From Stenotrophomonas maltophilia (GTDB lineage Bacteria; Pseudomonadota; Gammaproteobacteria; Xanthomonadales; Xanthomonadaceae): a stretch of DNA of 23,839 nucleotides. Positions within the stretch are counted from its first letter, which is position 1. Every line of letters starts with the position of its first letter. Under the pieces are notes generated by a model. The model was not told the DNA's origin, ran no database searches, and saw only the letters and a program-made list of their open reading frames with translations. The translations under genes and the position numbers were made by a program. The stretch is taken from NCBI GenBank assembly GCA_002387845.1, contig DGLB01000033.1, positions 204 to 24,042 on the forward strand, written 5' to 3'. Shown piece after piece: positions 8,147-15,292 of this stretch.

Positions 8147-8632
8147 ATGGAAGAACTACTGATCATCACCACCGGTGGCACGATCGACAAGATCTACTTC
8201 GACGACAAGTCGGACTACCAGATCGGCGATCCGCAGATCGGGATGATCCTGCGCGAACTCGGCGTGACCTTCCGTTTCAACGTGATTCCGATCCTGCGCA
8301 AGGACTCGCTGCATATCACCGACGAGGACCGCGAACTGATCCGCGCCACCATCGCCGCGCAGCCCACCCGCCATGTGCTGGTCACCCACGGCACCGACTC
8401 GATGGTGCAGACCGGCCAGGTGCTGCGCAGCATCGCCGACAAGACCATCGTGATGACCGGCGCGCTGAGCCCGGCGCGCTTCCGGGGTTCGGACGCGGAG
8501 TTCAACATCGGCTGCGCGATCGGCGCGGTGCAGTCGCTGCCCGCCGGTGTGTACATCGCCATGAACGGCCGCATCTGGGATCCGCAGCACGTGCGCAAGA
8601 ACGTGGCCGCAAACCGGTTCGAATCGGCGTAA
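8147..8632 (+). CDS. Single-domain asparaginase-like protein
   Basis: This 161-residue protein matches only the N-terminal domain of type I/II L-asparaginases. It keeps IITTGGTIDKIY (Thr12, and Tyr17 as possible partner), VTHGTDSM (Thr83, Asp84), VMTGA, and MNGRIWDPQHVRKN. The last aligns with E. coli AsnB/AnsB-type sequence so that Lys151 falls on catalytic Lys162. The roughly 150-residue C-terminal domain is absent. The stop is followed at once by a terminator, so this looks like a genuine short form, not a frameshift. AGGA at 8135-8138 supports ATG 8147, and TATCAT at 8105-8110 is a plausible -10 box. Whether it hydrolyses asparagine is unknown. Confidence 0.85.
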   Translation: MEELLIITTGGTIDKIYFDDKSDYQIGDPQIGMILRELGVTFRFNVIPILRKDSLHITDEDRELIRATIAAQPTRHVLVTHGTDSMVQTGQVLRSIADKTIVMTGALSPARFRGSDAEFNIGCAIGAVQSLPAGVYIAMNGRIWDPQHVRKNVAANRFESA

Positions 8633-8639
8633 ACAGAAA

Positions 8640-8661
8640 CGCCCCGGCCGAGGCCGGGGCG
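8640..8661 (-). terminator. Intrinsic terminator between convergent genes
   Basis: A perfect 10-bp stem, CGCCCCGGCC-GA-GGCCGGGGCG, lies between the convergent asparaginase-like and protease genes. Read on the minus strand it is followed by GTTTCTGTTT, a T-rich tail, so it is best as the protease terminator. The plus side has no T-run but the stem could still stop or stabilise that transcript. Confidence 0.8.
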
Positions 8662-8687
8662 CGTTGCCCATTGGAGAGGGGCTGGGC

Positions 8688-10430
8688 TCAGTACTGCGCG
8701 GTCAGGGTCACGCCGGAGAAGGTGCTGTACGCCTTCACCCGGACGTGCCAGGTGCCCGCGGCCGGGGCATTGATCGTGCAGGTTTCATTGTTGCCGCTCA
8801 GGTACGGGCGGCAGTTGTAGACGGTGTCGGTCGGCGCGCTGCCCGAACGCACGTACAGGTCGGCATCACCACTGCCGCCGGCAATGATCACCTTCAGCTG
8901 CGAGGTACCGCTTGGCACGGCCACGGTGTAGGCCAGCGACGCGCCACTGGAGGCGGACAGGCCGGTCACCGGCACGTTGTTCTGCAGGGTGCCGGTGCCC
9001 GGGTTCGGGTTGCCACCGCCCTGGGCGGCAACCACCGCCGCATCGGCGTCGACGATGCCGGCGCCGCAACCGCCCGAGCAGGCACCCGGCAACGGCCGTG
9101 CGGTGCTCTTGATGATGCTTTCCACCTGCGCCGGGGTCAGCGCGGTGGTCGCCGCGGCCTGCATCAGCGCCACAACGCCGGCCACATGCGGAGCCGCCAT
9201 CGAGGTGCCGTTGTACGACGCGTACGACGCACTGCCCGGTACGGTGGTGCCGGTGTTGAGCGTGGACAGGATGCTGGCACCCGGTGCGGAGATGTCGATG
9301 CCGGTGCCGTAGTTGGAGAAGCTGGCACGCGCACCGGCCGAGGTGGTGGCCGCCACCGCGATCACGTTCGGGCAGTTGGCCGGCACCGCAGAGGACACGT
9401 TGGTGTTGCTGTTGCCGGCGGCGACGACCACGGTGGTGCCGCGTGACACCGCGCCGTTGATCGCGTTCTGGTAGGTCGTGGAGCAGCTGCCGCTGCCGCC
9501 GAGCGACATGTTGATCACTTCGGCCGGGTTGGCATTGGCGGGCACGCCGCTGACGGTACCGCCCGAGGCCCAGACAATGGCGTCGGCGATGTCGGAGGTG
9601 TAGCCACCGCACTTGCCGAGCACGCGCACCGGCACGATCTTGGCGTTGAACGCGGTGCCGGCCACGCCGACGGCGTTGTTGGTCACCGCGGCAATGGTGC
9701 CGGCCACGTGGGTGCCGTGCCAGCTGGAGTTGGAGGCCGGGTAGCCGGCACCACACTCGTTGGCGGCGTACCAGTCGCCTTCGTCATTCGGGTTGTTGTC
9801 GCGGCCGCCACCATCGCGGGCCATCGCGGCGTCGCTGATGAAATCGTAGCCGGCCAGGATGTTGGCGTTCAGATCCGGGTGGTTGGTGATGCCGGTGTCG
9901 ATCACCGCCACGACCACACCGGTGCCGGTGGACTTGTCCCACGCCGGGCGCACGTTGATCGACGAGGCGCTGGTGCCGAAGCCCCACTGCTCGGACAGGC
10001 GCGGGTCGTTCGGGGTCAGGGTGTGCTGCATGAGCTGGTCGACTTCGACGTATTCCACGTTCGGGTCGGCGGCCAGGCGGCGCATCAGCAGTTCGGATTC
10101 GGCGGCATCCAGCGGACGGTCCGCCTTCACCACGGTCGGGCCAATGGCCAGGGTGCGCAGCTTCTGCAGACCCAGCGCGCGGCCCTGCGCGGCGGGGACG
10201 GCGGAGGCTGCAGCCTTCAGCGAGCTGGCCAGGGCCGTGGGATTGGCGACGTCGCTGGCCCCGTCCCTGTACTTGACGATGAAACGCTGGTGGGTGGGTG
10301 CGGAGGACAGACCGCTCAGCTGCACGTCACCGGCGAAGGCCGGCGCGGCCAGCAGCAGGGTCGACAGGACCGAACCCCCCAGTACCACCAATGCGCGCTG
10401 ACGCACACGTTGCTGCGAATCATGAGACAT
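8688..10430 (-). CDS. Secreted S8 (subtilisin-family) serine protease
   Basis: The 580-residue preproprotein has a basic N-terminus and signal peptide ending about APAFAG (33), then an I9-like propeptide (QRFIVKYRDG to VEYVEVDQLMQ, about 49-134). The S8 catalytic domain carries Asp178 (VVAVIDTGI), His238 (WHGTHVAGT), Asn340 of the oxyanion hole (VVAAGN) and Ser410 (YNGTSMAAPHVAG). A Gly/Asn/Pro linker (about 471-481) leads to a C-terminal pre-peptidase-like (PPC) domain (about 495-580) that is usually trimmed. It resembles the major secreted proteases of Xanthomonas and S. maltophilia (StmPr type), which leave by type II secretion. AAAGGGA lies six bases before the ATG. The upstream 370 bases hold its promoter, which I could not place. 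Confidence 0.93.
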   Translation of the reverse strand: MSHDSQQRVRQRALVVLGGSVLSTLLLAAPAFAGDVQLSGLSSAPTHQRFIVKYRDGASDVANPTALASSLKAAASAVPAAQGRALGLQKLRTLAIGPTVVKADRPLDAAESELLMRRLAADPNVEYVEVDQLMQHTLTPNDPRLSEQWGFGTSASSINVRPAWDKSTGTGVVVAVIDTGITNHPDLNANILAGYDFISDAAMARDGGGRDNNPNDEGDWYAANECGAGYPASNSSWHGTHVAGTIAAVTNNAVGVAGTAFNAKIVPVRVLGKCGGYTSDIADAIVWASGGTVSGVPANANPAEVINMSLGGSGSCSTTYQNAINGAVSRGTTVVVAAGNSNTNVSSAVPANCPNVIAVAATTSAGARASFSNYGTGIDISAPGASILSTLNTGTTVPGSASYASYNGTSMAAPHVAGVVALMQAAATTALTPAQVESIIKSTARPLPGACSGGCGAGIVDADAAVVAAQGGGNPNPGTGTLQNNVPVTGLSASSGASLAYTVAVPSGTSQLKVIIAGGSGDADLYVRSGSAPTDTVYNCRPYLSGNNETCTINAPAAGTWHVRVKAYSTFSGVTLTAQY

Positions 10431-10795
10431 CGGATTTCCCTTTGAACTGAAATGCCGTCAATGCGGCGGAAGTCGGTGCAATCCGTTCGCTGTGAAGCGG
10501 TGGCGCGGATCGAACCGTTGCAAGCGGACCGGCTCCCCTGAAAAACCGACCGACCCCGGACGCTAGTGCGTTTGCCGGACTCCGAACAACGCTTCAGCGC
10601 GATTTCAGTCTTGTGAAATTTCCGAATTGAGACATCCGGGGTCAAAGGTTTGTGAATGTGAAGGAACTTCCGTACCGGATGTGAGTCCGCGGTAGGGCAA
10701 ATCGTGTCCTGCGTCACTGTCTTGCGCGCCAGTGCTGAGACATTCCTTGCGCGTCAAAGGGTTAGCGGGGTTTGGATCGATGTAGTTTTGGCTTT

Positions 10796-10906
10796 CCGCG
10801 AAGGGCGGCGCTTCGGATGATCCGTACGGTTCCCGCGAAGAGCGGCGCTTCGGATGATCCGTACGGTTCCCGCGAAGAGCGGCGCTTCGGTTGATCCGTG
10901 CGGGTC
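10796..10906. repeat. Tandem array of three 37-bp repeats
   Basis: Three direct units begin at 10796, 10833 and 10870 (CCGCGAAG each time) with an exact 37-base period. The second unit reads CCGCGAAGAGCGGCGCTTCG followed by GATGATCCGTACGGTTC. Units 1 and 2 differ at one base over the shared stretch, and unit 3 at a few (GGTTGATCCGTGCGGG). Each unit can form a small CGAAG/CTTCG hairpin. There are no unique spacers, so this is not a CRISPR array. Copy 1 of the long palindromic element follows after one base. Confidence 0.9.
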
Positions 10907-10907
10907 C

Positions 10908-11012
10908 GGCCAACGGGCAACCCCGTTCCGGGACACGCCGTGAACCCGTCCATGGGGGCTCGGCGAAAACATCCATGTTTTCGACGGTCCCTCCAGGGGT
11001 CACCCGTTGGCC
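10908..11012 (+). repeat. Long palindromic element, copy 1 (short form)
   Basis: The outer arms pair: GGCCAACGGG at 10908-10917 with CCCGTTGGCC at 11003-11012, ACCCC with GGGGT, and GGGAC with GTCCC. Inside lie GGGACACGCCGTGAACC (10930-10946), CCATGGGGGCTCG (10950-10962) and a 9-bp hairpin CGAAAACAT-CC-ATGTTTTCG (10964-10983). The same core blocks occur in inverted orientation in copy 2 at 11182-11355. It could be a structured RNA, a small non-autonomous mobile element or a protein-binding site. Confidence 0.8.
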
Positions 11013-11104
11013 CGCCCCCGATGGTGGGTCGAGGCGCGGTTTGAACAGCAACAGCGCACTTCTATCAGGGTCCATGCGTTACCGGGCGTTGGCGGTTTCA
11101 GGGC

Positions 11105-11127
11105 CGTCGTCTGTCGACCGACGCTAC
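11105..11127 (-). repeat. SMAG-like GTAG palindrome
   Basis: On the minus strand GTAG (11127-11124) is followed by CGTCGGTCGACAGACGACG. This folds as CGTCG/CGACG plus TC/GA with one bulged G and a GACA loop. The GTAG-plus-stem design matches the other SMAG-like units in the window, with a different stem sequence. Confidence 0.6.
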
Positions 11128-11181
11128 CGGGAGTGCGTGTCTCTTGATCTTCCGCGGCCACCGGTCATCTGTCTGGGGCGT

Positions 11182-11355
11182 GCCGGGGTGGGTTTGCGGG
11201 ACCGTAGAAAACATGGATGTTTTCTACGAGCCCCCATGGGTGAAGGCGCACTGCTTGCGAGGCACTGCCTCGCGTGCGACTGAACGCCCAACCGCTGGCG
11301 GTTGGGCCGGGGCCCGGAGGGCGGTTCACGGCGTGTCCCGCAAACCCACCTCGGC
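11182..11355 (-). repeat. Long palindromic element, copy 2 (long form)
   Basis: The ends are 21-bp inverted repeats with one mismatch. Their inner 16 bases, GGTGGGTTTGCGGGAC (11187-11202), pair perfectly with GTCCCGCAAACCCACC (11335-11350). Inside are three perfect hairpins: GTAGAAAACAT-GG-ATGTTTTCTAC (11204-11227), GCGAGGC-ACT-GCCTCGC (11257-11273), and a 10-bp stem GCCCAACCGC-TG-GCGGTTGGGC (11286-11307). Read on the minus strand it contains the copy 1 core blocks in the same order, plus about 80 extra bases that hold the second and third hairpins. Confidence 0.85.
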
Positions 11356-11431
11356 GCGACCAAACACGGAAACCGATGAACCACCGGCTGTTCGCCAAAC
11401 ACCAACAGCAGCCGGGCAGCGCCCGGCGACG
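11356..11431 (-). repeat. Hairpin plus conserved tail, shared with the window's right end
   Basis: On the minus strand a GCCGGGC-GCT-GCCCGGC hairpin (11427-11411) is followed by TGCTGTTGGTGTTTGGCG and a tail reaching the edge of copy 2. Nearly the same run, with few substitutions and small indels, is found on the plus strand at 23757-23839. It appears to be a left-hand module always placed next to the long palindromic element. Confidence 0.85.
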
Positions 11432-11456
11432 CAGGGTGTCCGCAACCATGAAATGC

Positions 11457-11488
11457 AAAAAAGCCCGCCTGGTTGCAGGCGGGCTTTT
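11457..11488 (-). terminator. Intrinsic terminator of ilvE
   Basis: GCCCGCCTG (11463-11471), a GTTG loop and CAGGCGGGC (11476-11484) make a perfect 9-bp stem. On the minus strand it is followed by TTTTTT (11462-11457), a textbook Rho-independent terminator 24 bases past the ilvE stop. TTTT at 11485-11488 makes it partly bidirectional. Confidence 0.93.
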
Positions 11489-11512
11489 CGGGGGACGGGC
11501 CAGGGCGGGCGG

Positions 11513-12610
11513 TTACGCGTCCAGGCGGACCAGCCAGTTGTGGCGGTCCGGCAGGCGGCCGTACTGGATGTCGGTCAGTTCCTTGCGCAGGGACATGGTC
11601 ACTTCGCCGGCCGGGGCGTTGATGTCGCCCACCGAGAAGCCCTCGCCCTTCAGCTGGCCGATCGGGGTCACCACCGCCGCGGTGCCGCAGGCGAACACTT
11701 CGGTGATCTCGCCCGAGGTCACGCCGTCCTTCCACTCGTCGATGGTCACCTTGCGCTCTTCGACCTTCATGCCACGGTCGCGCGCCAGCTGCAGGATGCT
11801 CTCGCGGGTGATGCCTTCCAGGATGCTGCCCGACAGCGCCGGGGTCACCAGCGTGCCGTCCTTGTAGACCAGGAACACGTTCATGCCGCCCAGCTCTTCC
11901 AGGTACTTGCCTTCCACCGGGTCCAGGAACAGCACCTGCGAGCAACCCTGTGCCTGCGCCTTCTGCTGCGGCAGCAGCGACGCGGCATAGTTGCCGCCAC
12001 ACTTGGCCGCACCGGTGCCGCCCTTGGCCGCACGCGCGTACTCGGTCGACAGCCAGATCGACACCGGGGCCACCCCCTTGGCGAAGTACGGGCCGGCCGG
12101 GCTGGCGATCACGTAGTAGCCCGCCTTGTGTGCGCCGCGCACGCCCAGGAAGGCTTCGTCGCCGATCATGAACGGACGGAAGTACAGGCTCGACTCATCG
12201 GCCGACGGCACCCAGTCCGCGTCCACCGCGATCAGCTGCTTCAGCGATTCCACGAAGATGTCCACCGGCAGTTCCGGCAGCGCCAGGCGCTGCGCCGAAC
12301 GCTGCAGGCGACGGCCGTTGGCATCCGGGCGGAAGGTCCAGATCGAACCATCCGCATGGCGGTAGGCCTTGATGCCTTCGAAGATCTCCTGGCCGTAGTG
12401 CAGCACCGCGGCCGCCGGGTCCAGCTGCAGCGGGCCGTAGGCGCGCACGTTGGCGTTGTGCCAGCCGGTGTCCTTGTCCCAGCGGACCTCCACCATATGG
12501 TCGGTGAAATGTAGACCGAAGCCCGGCTTCTCCAGGATCTGGGCGCGCTGCTCGGCGCTGCGCGGGTGGTCCGAACGGGTGACGGCGAAGCTGGGATTGG
12601 ACTGGGACAC
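11513..12610 (-). CDS. ilvE: Branched-chain amino acid aminotransferase
   Basis: IlvE transfers amino groups between glutamate and the 2-oxo acids of Leu, Ile and Val, the last step of their synthesis, using pyridoxal phosphate in the cytoplasm. The 365-residue protein has fold-type IV features: LHYGQEIFEGIKAYR (70-84), FRPFMIG (144-150), and the PLP-binding Lys203 in GAAKCGGNYAASL. The late motifs are EELGGMNVFLV, LEGITRESIL and EVFACGTAAVVTPIG. The size and the GGNYAASL context fit the eukaryote-like long BCAT group. The start is GTG at 12610, supported by AGGAA about eight bases upstream. It is separated from sufT upstream by three SMAG-like hairpins, so independent transcription is likely. 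Confidence 0.95.
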   Translation of the reverse strand: MSQSNPSFAVTRSDHPRSAEQRAQILEKPGFGLHFTDHMVEVRWDKDTGWHNANVRAYGPLQLDPAAAVLHYGQEIFEGIKAYRHADGSIWTFRPDANGRRLQRSAQRLALPELPVDIFVESLKQLIAVDADWVPSADESSLYFRPFMIGDEAFLGVRGAHKAGYYVIASPAGPYFAKGVAPVSIWLSTEYARAAKGGTGAAKCGGNYAASLLPQQKAQAQGCSQVLFLDPVEGKYLEELGGMNVFLVYKDGTLVTPALSGSILEGITRESILQLARDRGMKVEERKVTIDEWKDGVTSGEITEVFACGTAAVVTPIGQLKGEGFSVGDINAPAGEVTMSLRKELTDIQYGRLPDRHNWLVRLDA

Positions 12611-12634
12611 CGGGAGTTTCCTGTTCTGGGTTCA

Positions 12635-12718
12635 AGCCGGGCAGAGCCGGGCTTTACGGGGACGGCAGCCGGGCAAGCCCGGCTCTACTGGGCAGCAGCC
12701 GGGCAAGCCCGGCTCTAC
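12635..12718 (-). repeat. Three tandem SMAG-like palindromes between sufT and ilvE
   Basis: Minus-strand units lie at 12718-12697 and 12688-12667. Both read GTAGAGCCGGGCTTGCCCGG and end CT, with an 8-bp stem AGCCGGGC/GCCCGGCT. A third, degenerate unit (GTAAAGCCCGGCTCTGCCCG) is at 12657-12635. The first two are 30 bases apart and identical. They fill the 123-base gap upstream of ilvE, so they lie in the path of any read-through from sufT. Confidence 0.85.
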
Positions 12719-12733
12719 GGGGTGCGGTTGCGG

Positions 12734-13285
12734 TCAAAGCATGCCGGTTTCGAGGCGGGCAGCCTCGGACATCATATGTTTGCCCCATGGCGGGTCGAAC
12801 ACCAGCTCGACGTCGGCCTCGGCGATGGTCGGGATCATTTCCAGCTTGCTGCGCACGTCGTCGACCAGGATGTCGCCCATGCCACAGCCGGGCGCGGTCA
12901 GGGTCATTTTCACGTCCACCTCGCGCTGGCCATCGTCCAGGTGCTTGAGGTCCACTTCATAGACCAGGCCGAGGTCGACGATGTTGAACGGGATCTCCGG
13001 GTCGAAGCAGGTGCGCAGCTGTTGCCACACCAGCTTTTCCACCTCCTCGTCGGAGGCGTCGGCGGGCAGTTCCAGCGGGGCCGGAGCCTCCTTGCCGATC
13101 GCGTCGCCGTCCTTGCCGGCGATTCGGAACAGATTGCCTTCGACAAACACGGTATAGCTGCCCCCCAGCGCCTGGGTGATGTACCCATAGCTGCCAGCCG
13201 GCAAGGTGACCGTTTCGCCCTGCGGGACCATCACGGCCTCGCAGTCGCGTTCGAAGTGGACAGGTTCGCTGCTACGGGAATACAT
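12734..13285 (-). CDS. sufT: Putative Fe-S cluster assembly protein SufT
   Basis: SufT is a MIP18/DUF59-family protein linked to maturation of iron-sulfur proteins. The 183-residue protein has an N-terminal segment typical of SufT (ERDCEAVMVPQGETVTLPAGSYGYITQALGGSYTV, about 12-46). The DUF59 core has CFDPEIPFNIVDLGLVY (Cys93, Asp95-Pro99), LTAPGCGMGD (Cys134) and VELVFDPPWGKHMMSEAAR near the end. The conserved cysteines and DPEIP motif are intact. The gene is divergent from a small membrane protein gene and lies upstream of ilvE on the same strand. No suf operon is visible in this window. Confidence 0.9.
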   Translation of the reverse strand: MYSRSSEPVHFERDCEAVMVPQGETVTLPAGSYGYITQALGGSYTVFVEGNLFRIAGKDGDAIGKEAPAPLELPADASDEEVEKLVWQQLRTCFDPEIPFNIVDLGLVYEVDLKHLDDGQREVDVKMTLTAPGCGMGDILVDDVRSKLEMIPTIAEADVELVFDPPWGKHMMSEAARLETGML

Positions 13286-13401
13286 GCGTTCGATATGGGG
13301 CTGCGGCGTGGCCGCTCAAGGTGACCATTTTAGCCCAGTGGCCGCTCGCGCGCCGGTTACCGCCCAAGCCGGTATCCTGTAGCCATTCACAGGAAGATTG
13401 C

Positions 13402-13821
13402 ATGTCAACCACCTCCGTTTCTGCCCGATCCGTGAACTGGCTCTGGCCCCTGATGTTGCTGATCGCGCTGGTCGCTGCGGTGATGATGTGGTGGTTCGTG
13501 GCCCTGGCCAGCGGCCGCCAGGCCGGCTGGATGGCGGTTTTCGCCGCGCTGGAGCTGGCGTTCATGCTGCGCCTGGGGGCGCTGCGGCGTCCGGCGCTGC
13601 GGGTTGGGCTGACCCTGGCCGGAACGCTGCTGGTGGCGGTCATTGCCAACTGGGCGATCGCCTCGTCCTATGTCGGCGCCTCGTTGGCGCTGGCCCCGTG
13701 GGAATCAGCGTTGCGGATGGGGCCCCATATGGCCTGGACCCTGGCGCAGCTGGCCAACGGCGCAGCCGAGGTGGTGTGGCTGGGCGTGGCGCTGGTGGTG
13801 GGCTGGTTTGTCGCGCGGTAA
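13402..13821 (+). CDS. Small multi-pass membrane protein of unknown function
   Basis: ATG 13402 is preceded by AGGAAG at 13391-13396, a good ribosome site, and gives 139 residues. An in-frame ATG at 13321 lacks one and adds unlikely sequence. About four hydrophobic helices are visible: LWPLMLLIALVAAVMMWWFV, WMAVFAALELAFMLRLGAL, LTLAGTLLVAVIANWAIA and GAAEVVWLGVALVVGWFVA. The N-terminus is short and polar. I recognise no family motif. It is divergent from sufT, with a 116-base gap, and converges on pntB with only 16 bases between stops. Confidence 0.8.
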   Translation: MSTTSVSARSVNWLWPLMLLIALVAAVMMWWFVALASGRQAGWMAVFAALELAFMLRLGALRRPALRVGLTLAGTLLVAVIANWAIASSYVGASLALAPWESALRMGPHMAWTLAQLANGAAEVVWLGVALVVGWFVAR

Positions 13822-13837
13822 CGCCCGCGCATAACCG

Positions 13838-15292
13838 TCAATGCCCGCCGTCCAATGCCTTCAACTCGCTGACCAGCGCACTCGCCGCACCCGCCCCGTC
13901 GCCGTACAGCATCCGCGTGTTGTCGGCGTAGAACAGCGCATTCTCGATCCCGGCAAAGCCGGTGCCCTTGCCACGCTTGATCACCACCACGTTGCGCGCG
14001 TTGACCACGTCCAGGATCGGCATGCCGTAGATCGGGCTTGAGGGGTCGGTACGCGCTACCGGGTTGACCACGTCATTGGCCCCGATCACCAGCGCCACGT
14101 CGGTGGTCGGGAACTCGGGATTGATGTCGTCCATATCCGCGATCAGGTCGTACGGCACGCCCGCTTCGGCCAGCAGAACATTCATGTGCCCAGGCATGCG
14201 CCCGGCCACCGGGTGGATGGCGAATTTCACCTTCACCCCGCGCTCGATCAGCCGCTGCGCCAGTTCCCAGATCTTGTGCTGGGCCTGGGCCACGGCCAGG
14301 CCGTAGCCCGGCACGATCACCACCCGCTCGGCGAACGCCAGCATCGCGGCCACGTCGCTGGCTTCAATCGGCTTCTGCGCACCGGTGATCTCCTGCCCGG
14401 CCCCGCCACCGCCGAAGTTCGAGAACAGCACCCCGCTGATCGGCCGGTTCATCGCCTTGGCCATCAGCCGGGTCAGCAGGATGCCGGCCGCACCGACCAT
14501 CATGCCGGCGATGATCAGCGCCTCGTTGCCCAGCACGTAGCCTTCAAACGCCACTGCCAGGCCGGTGAAGGCGTTGTACAGCGAGATCACCACCGGCATG
14601 TCGGCCCCGCCGATCGGCAGGGTCATCAGCACGCCCAGTGCCAGCGCCACCACGAAGAAGGCGATGATCGCCACCGGGCTCAGGCTCACCGCCGCCCAGA
14701 TGCCCAGCGCCACCATTGCCACCGCCACTGCCAGGTTGAAGGCCTGCTGGCCCGGGAACGTGACCCGTCGATCCAGCCGACCGTCCAGCTTGGCCCAGGC
14801 AATGATCGAGCCGGACAGCGACACCGCGCCGATGGCCGAACCAATCACCGCCAACGCCAGCACCGTGGCCGACGGCTGGCGCGCGGCCAGGTCGGCAATG
14901 GCCTGGGCGCTCCAGTGGCTGGTATCGCGGTTGGCCAGGAACGAGAAACGCCGCAGCTCCACCGCGCCGATCGCGGCGGCCGAACCACCGCCCATGCCGT
15001 TGTACAGCGCCACCATCTGCGGCATGTCGGTGATCGCCACCCGCTTGGCCGACCACCACGCCACGCCGGTACCGATCGCCACCGCCACCAGGATCAGCGG
15101 CACGTTGTGCAGTTCCGGCAGGAAGAAGGTGGCCACGGTGGCGATCAGCATGCCCACCCCGGCCCAGCGGATGCCGCTGCGCGCGGTGAGTGGCGAGGCC
15201 ATGCGCTGCAGGCCCAGCAGGAACAGGGTGGCGGCCACCAGGTAGCTGGTCTGGACGCCCCAGTGCAGCAACTGCGCGGTGCTCAGGCTCAC
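13838..15292 (-). CDS. pntB: NAD(P) transhydrogenase subunit beta
   Basis: PntB is the membrane and NADP(H)-binding subunit of the proton-translocating transhydrogenase, which makes NADPH from NADH using the proton gradient. The 484-residue protein has about nine hydrophobic helices, the ITDMPQMVALYNGMGGGSAA segment (about 87-106), and MTLPIGGADMPVVISLYNAFTGLA. The NADP-binding domain III holds VIVPGYGLAVAQAQHKIWEL, IHPVAGRMPGHMNVLLAEA and GANDVVNPVARTDPSSPIYGMPILDV. The start is GTG 15292, overlapping the pntAb stop in a GTGA. Length is normal. It must be expressed with pntAb, but pntAa is 1.5 kb away. Confidence 0.96.
   Translation of the reverse strand: MSLSTAQLLHWGVQTSYLVAATLFLLGLQRMASPLTARSGIRWAGVGMLIATVATFFLPELHNVPLILVAVAIGTGVAWWSAKRVAITDMPQMVALYNGMGGGSAAAIGAVELRRFSFLANRDTSHWSAQAIADLAARQPSATVLALAVIGSAIGAVSLSGSIIAWAKLDGRLDRRVTFPGQQAFNLAVAVAMVALGIWAAVSLSPVAIIAFFVVALALGVLMTLPIGGADMPVVISLYNAFTGLAVAFEGYVLGNEALIIAGMMVGAAGILLTRLMAKAMNRPISGVLFSNFGGGGAGQEITGAQKPIEASDVAAMLAFAERVVIVPGYGLAVAQAQHKIWELAQRLIERGVKVKFAIHPVAGRMPGHMNVLLAEAGVPYDLIADMDDINPEFPTTDVALVIGANDVVNPVARTDPSSPIYGMPILDVVNARNVVVIKRGKGTGFAGIENALFYADNTRMLYGDGAGAASALVSELKALDGGH

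Larger units (their letters stand above)
10431..11512. other. Gene-free repeat mosaic upstream of the protease
   Basis: No open frame here has a ribosome site, family motif or normal residue make-up, and short frames across it translate repeats. 10431-10795 should contain the protease leader and promoter. TGTGA half-sites at 10651-10655 and within 10611-10618 are the only regulatory-looking motifs, and they are weak. 10796-11012 and 11105-11431 are occupied by the repeat elements listed separately, and 11457-11488 is the ilvE terminator. Confidence 0.7.

Noticed and set aside
10605..10660. Clp or sigma-70 promoter for the protease (TGTGA half-sites, TTTGAC-like -35)
   Set aside because: Only half-sites are present and the matching -10 hexamers have three or fewer consensus bases, so I did not call it.
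10796..10906. Possible CRISPR array
   Set aside because: The three repeats are contiguous with no unique spacers, and no cas genes are nearby.
11165..11458. A 97-codon minus-strand frame and overlapping frames in the repeat mosaic
   Set aside because: They translate the palindromic repeats. Such products are often annotated as hypothetical proteins, but no ribosome site or conserved protein pattern supports them.
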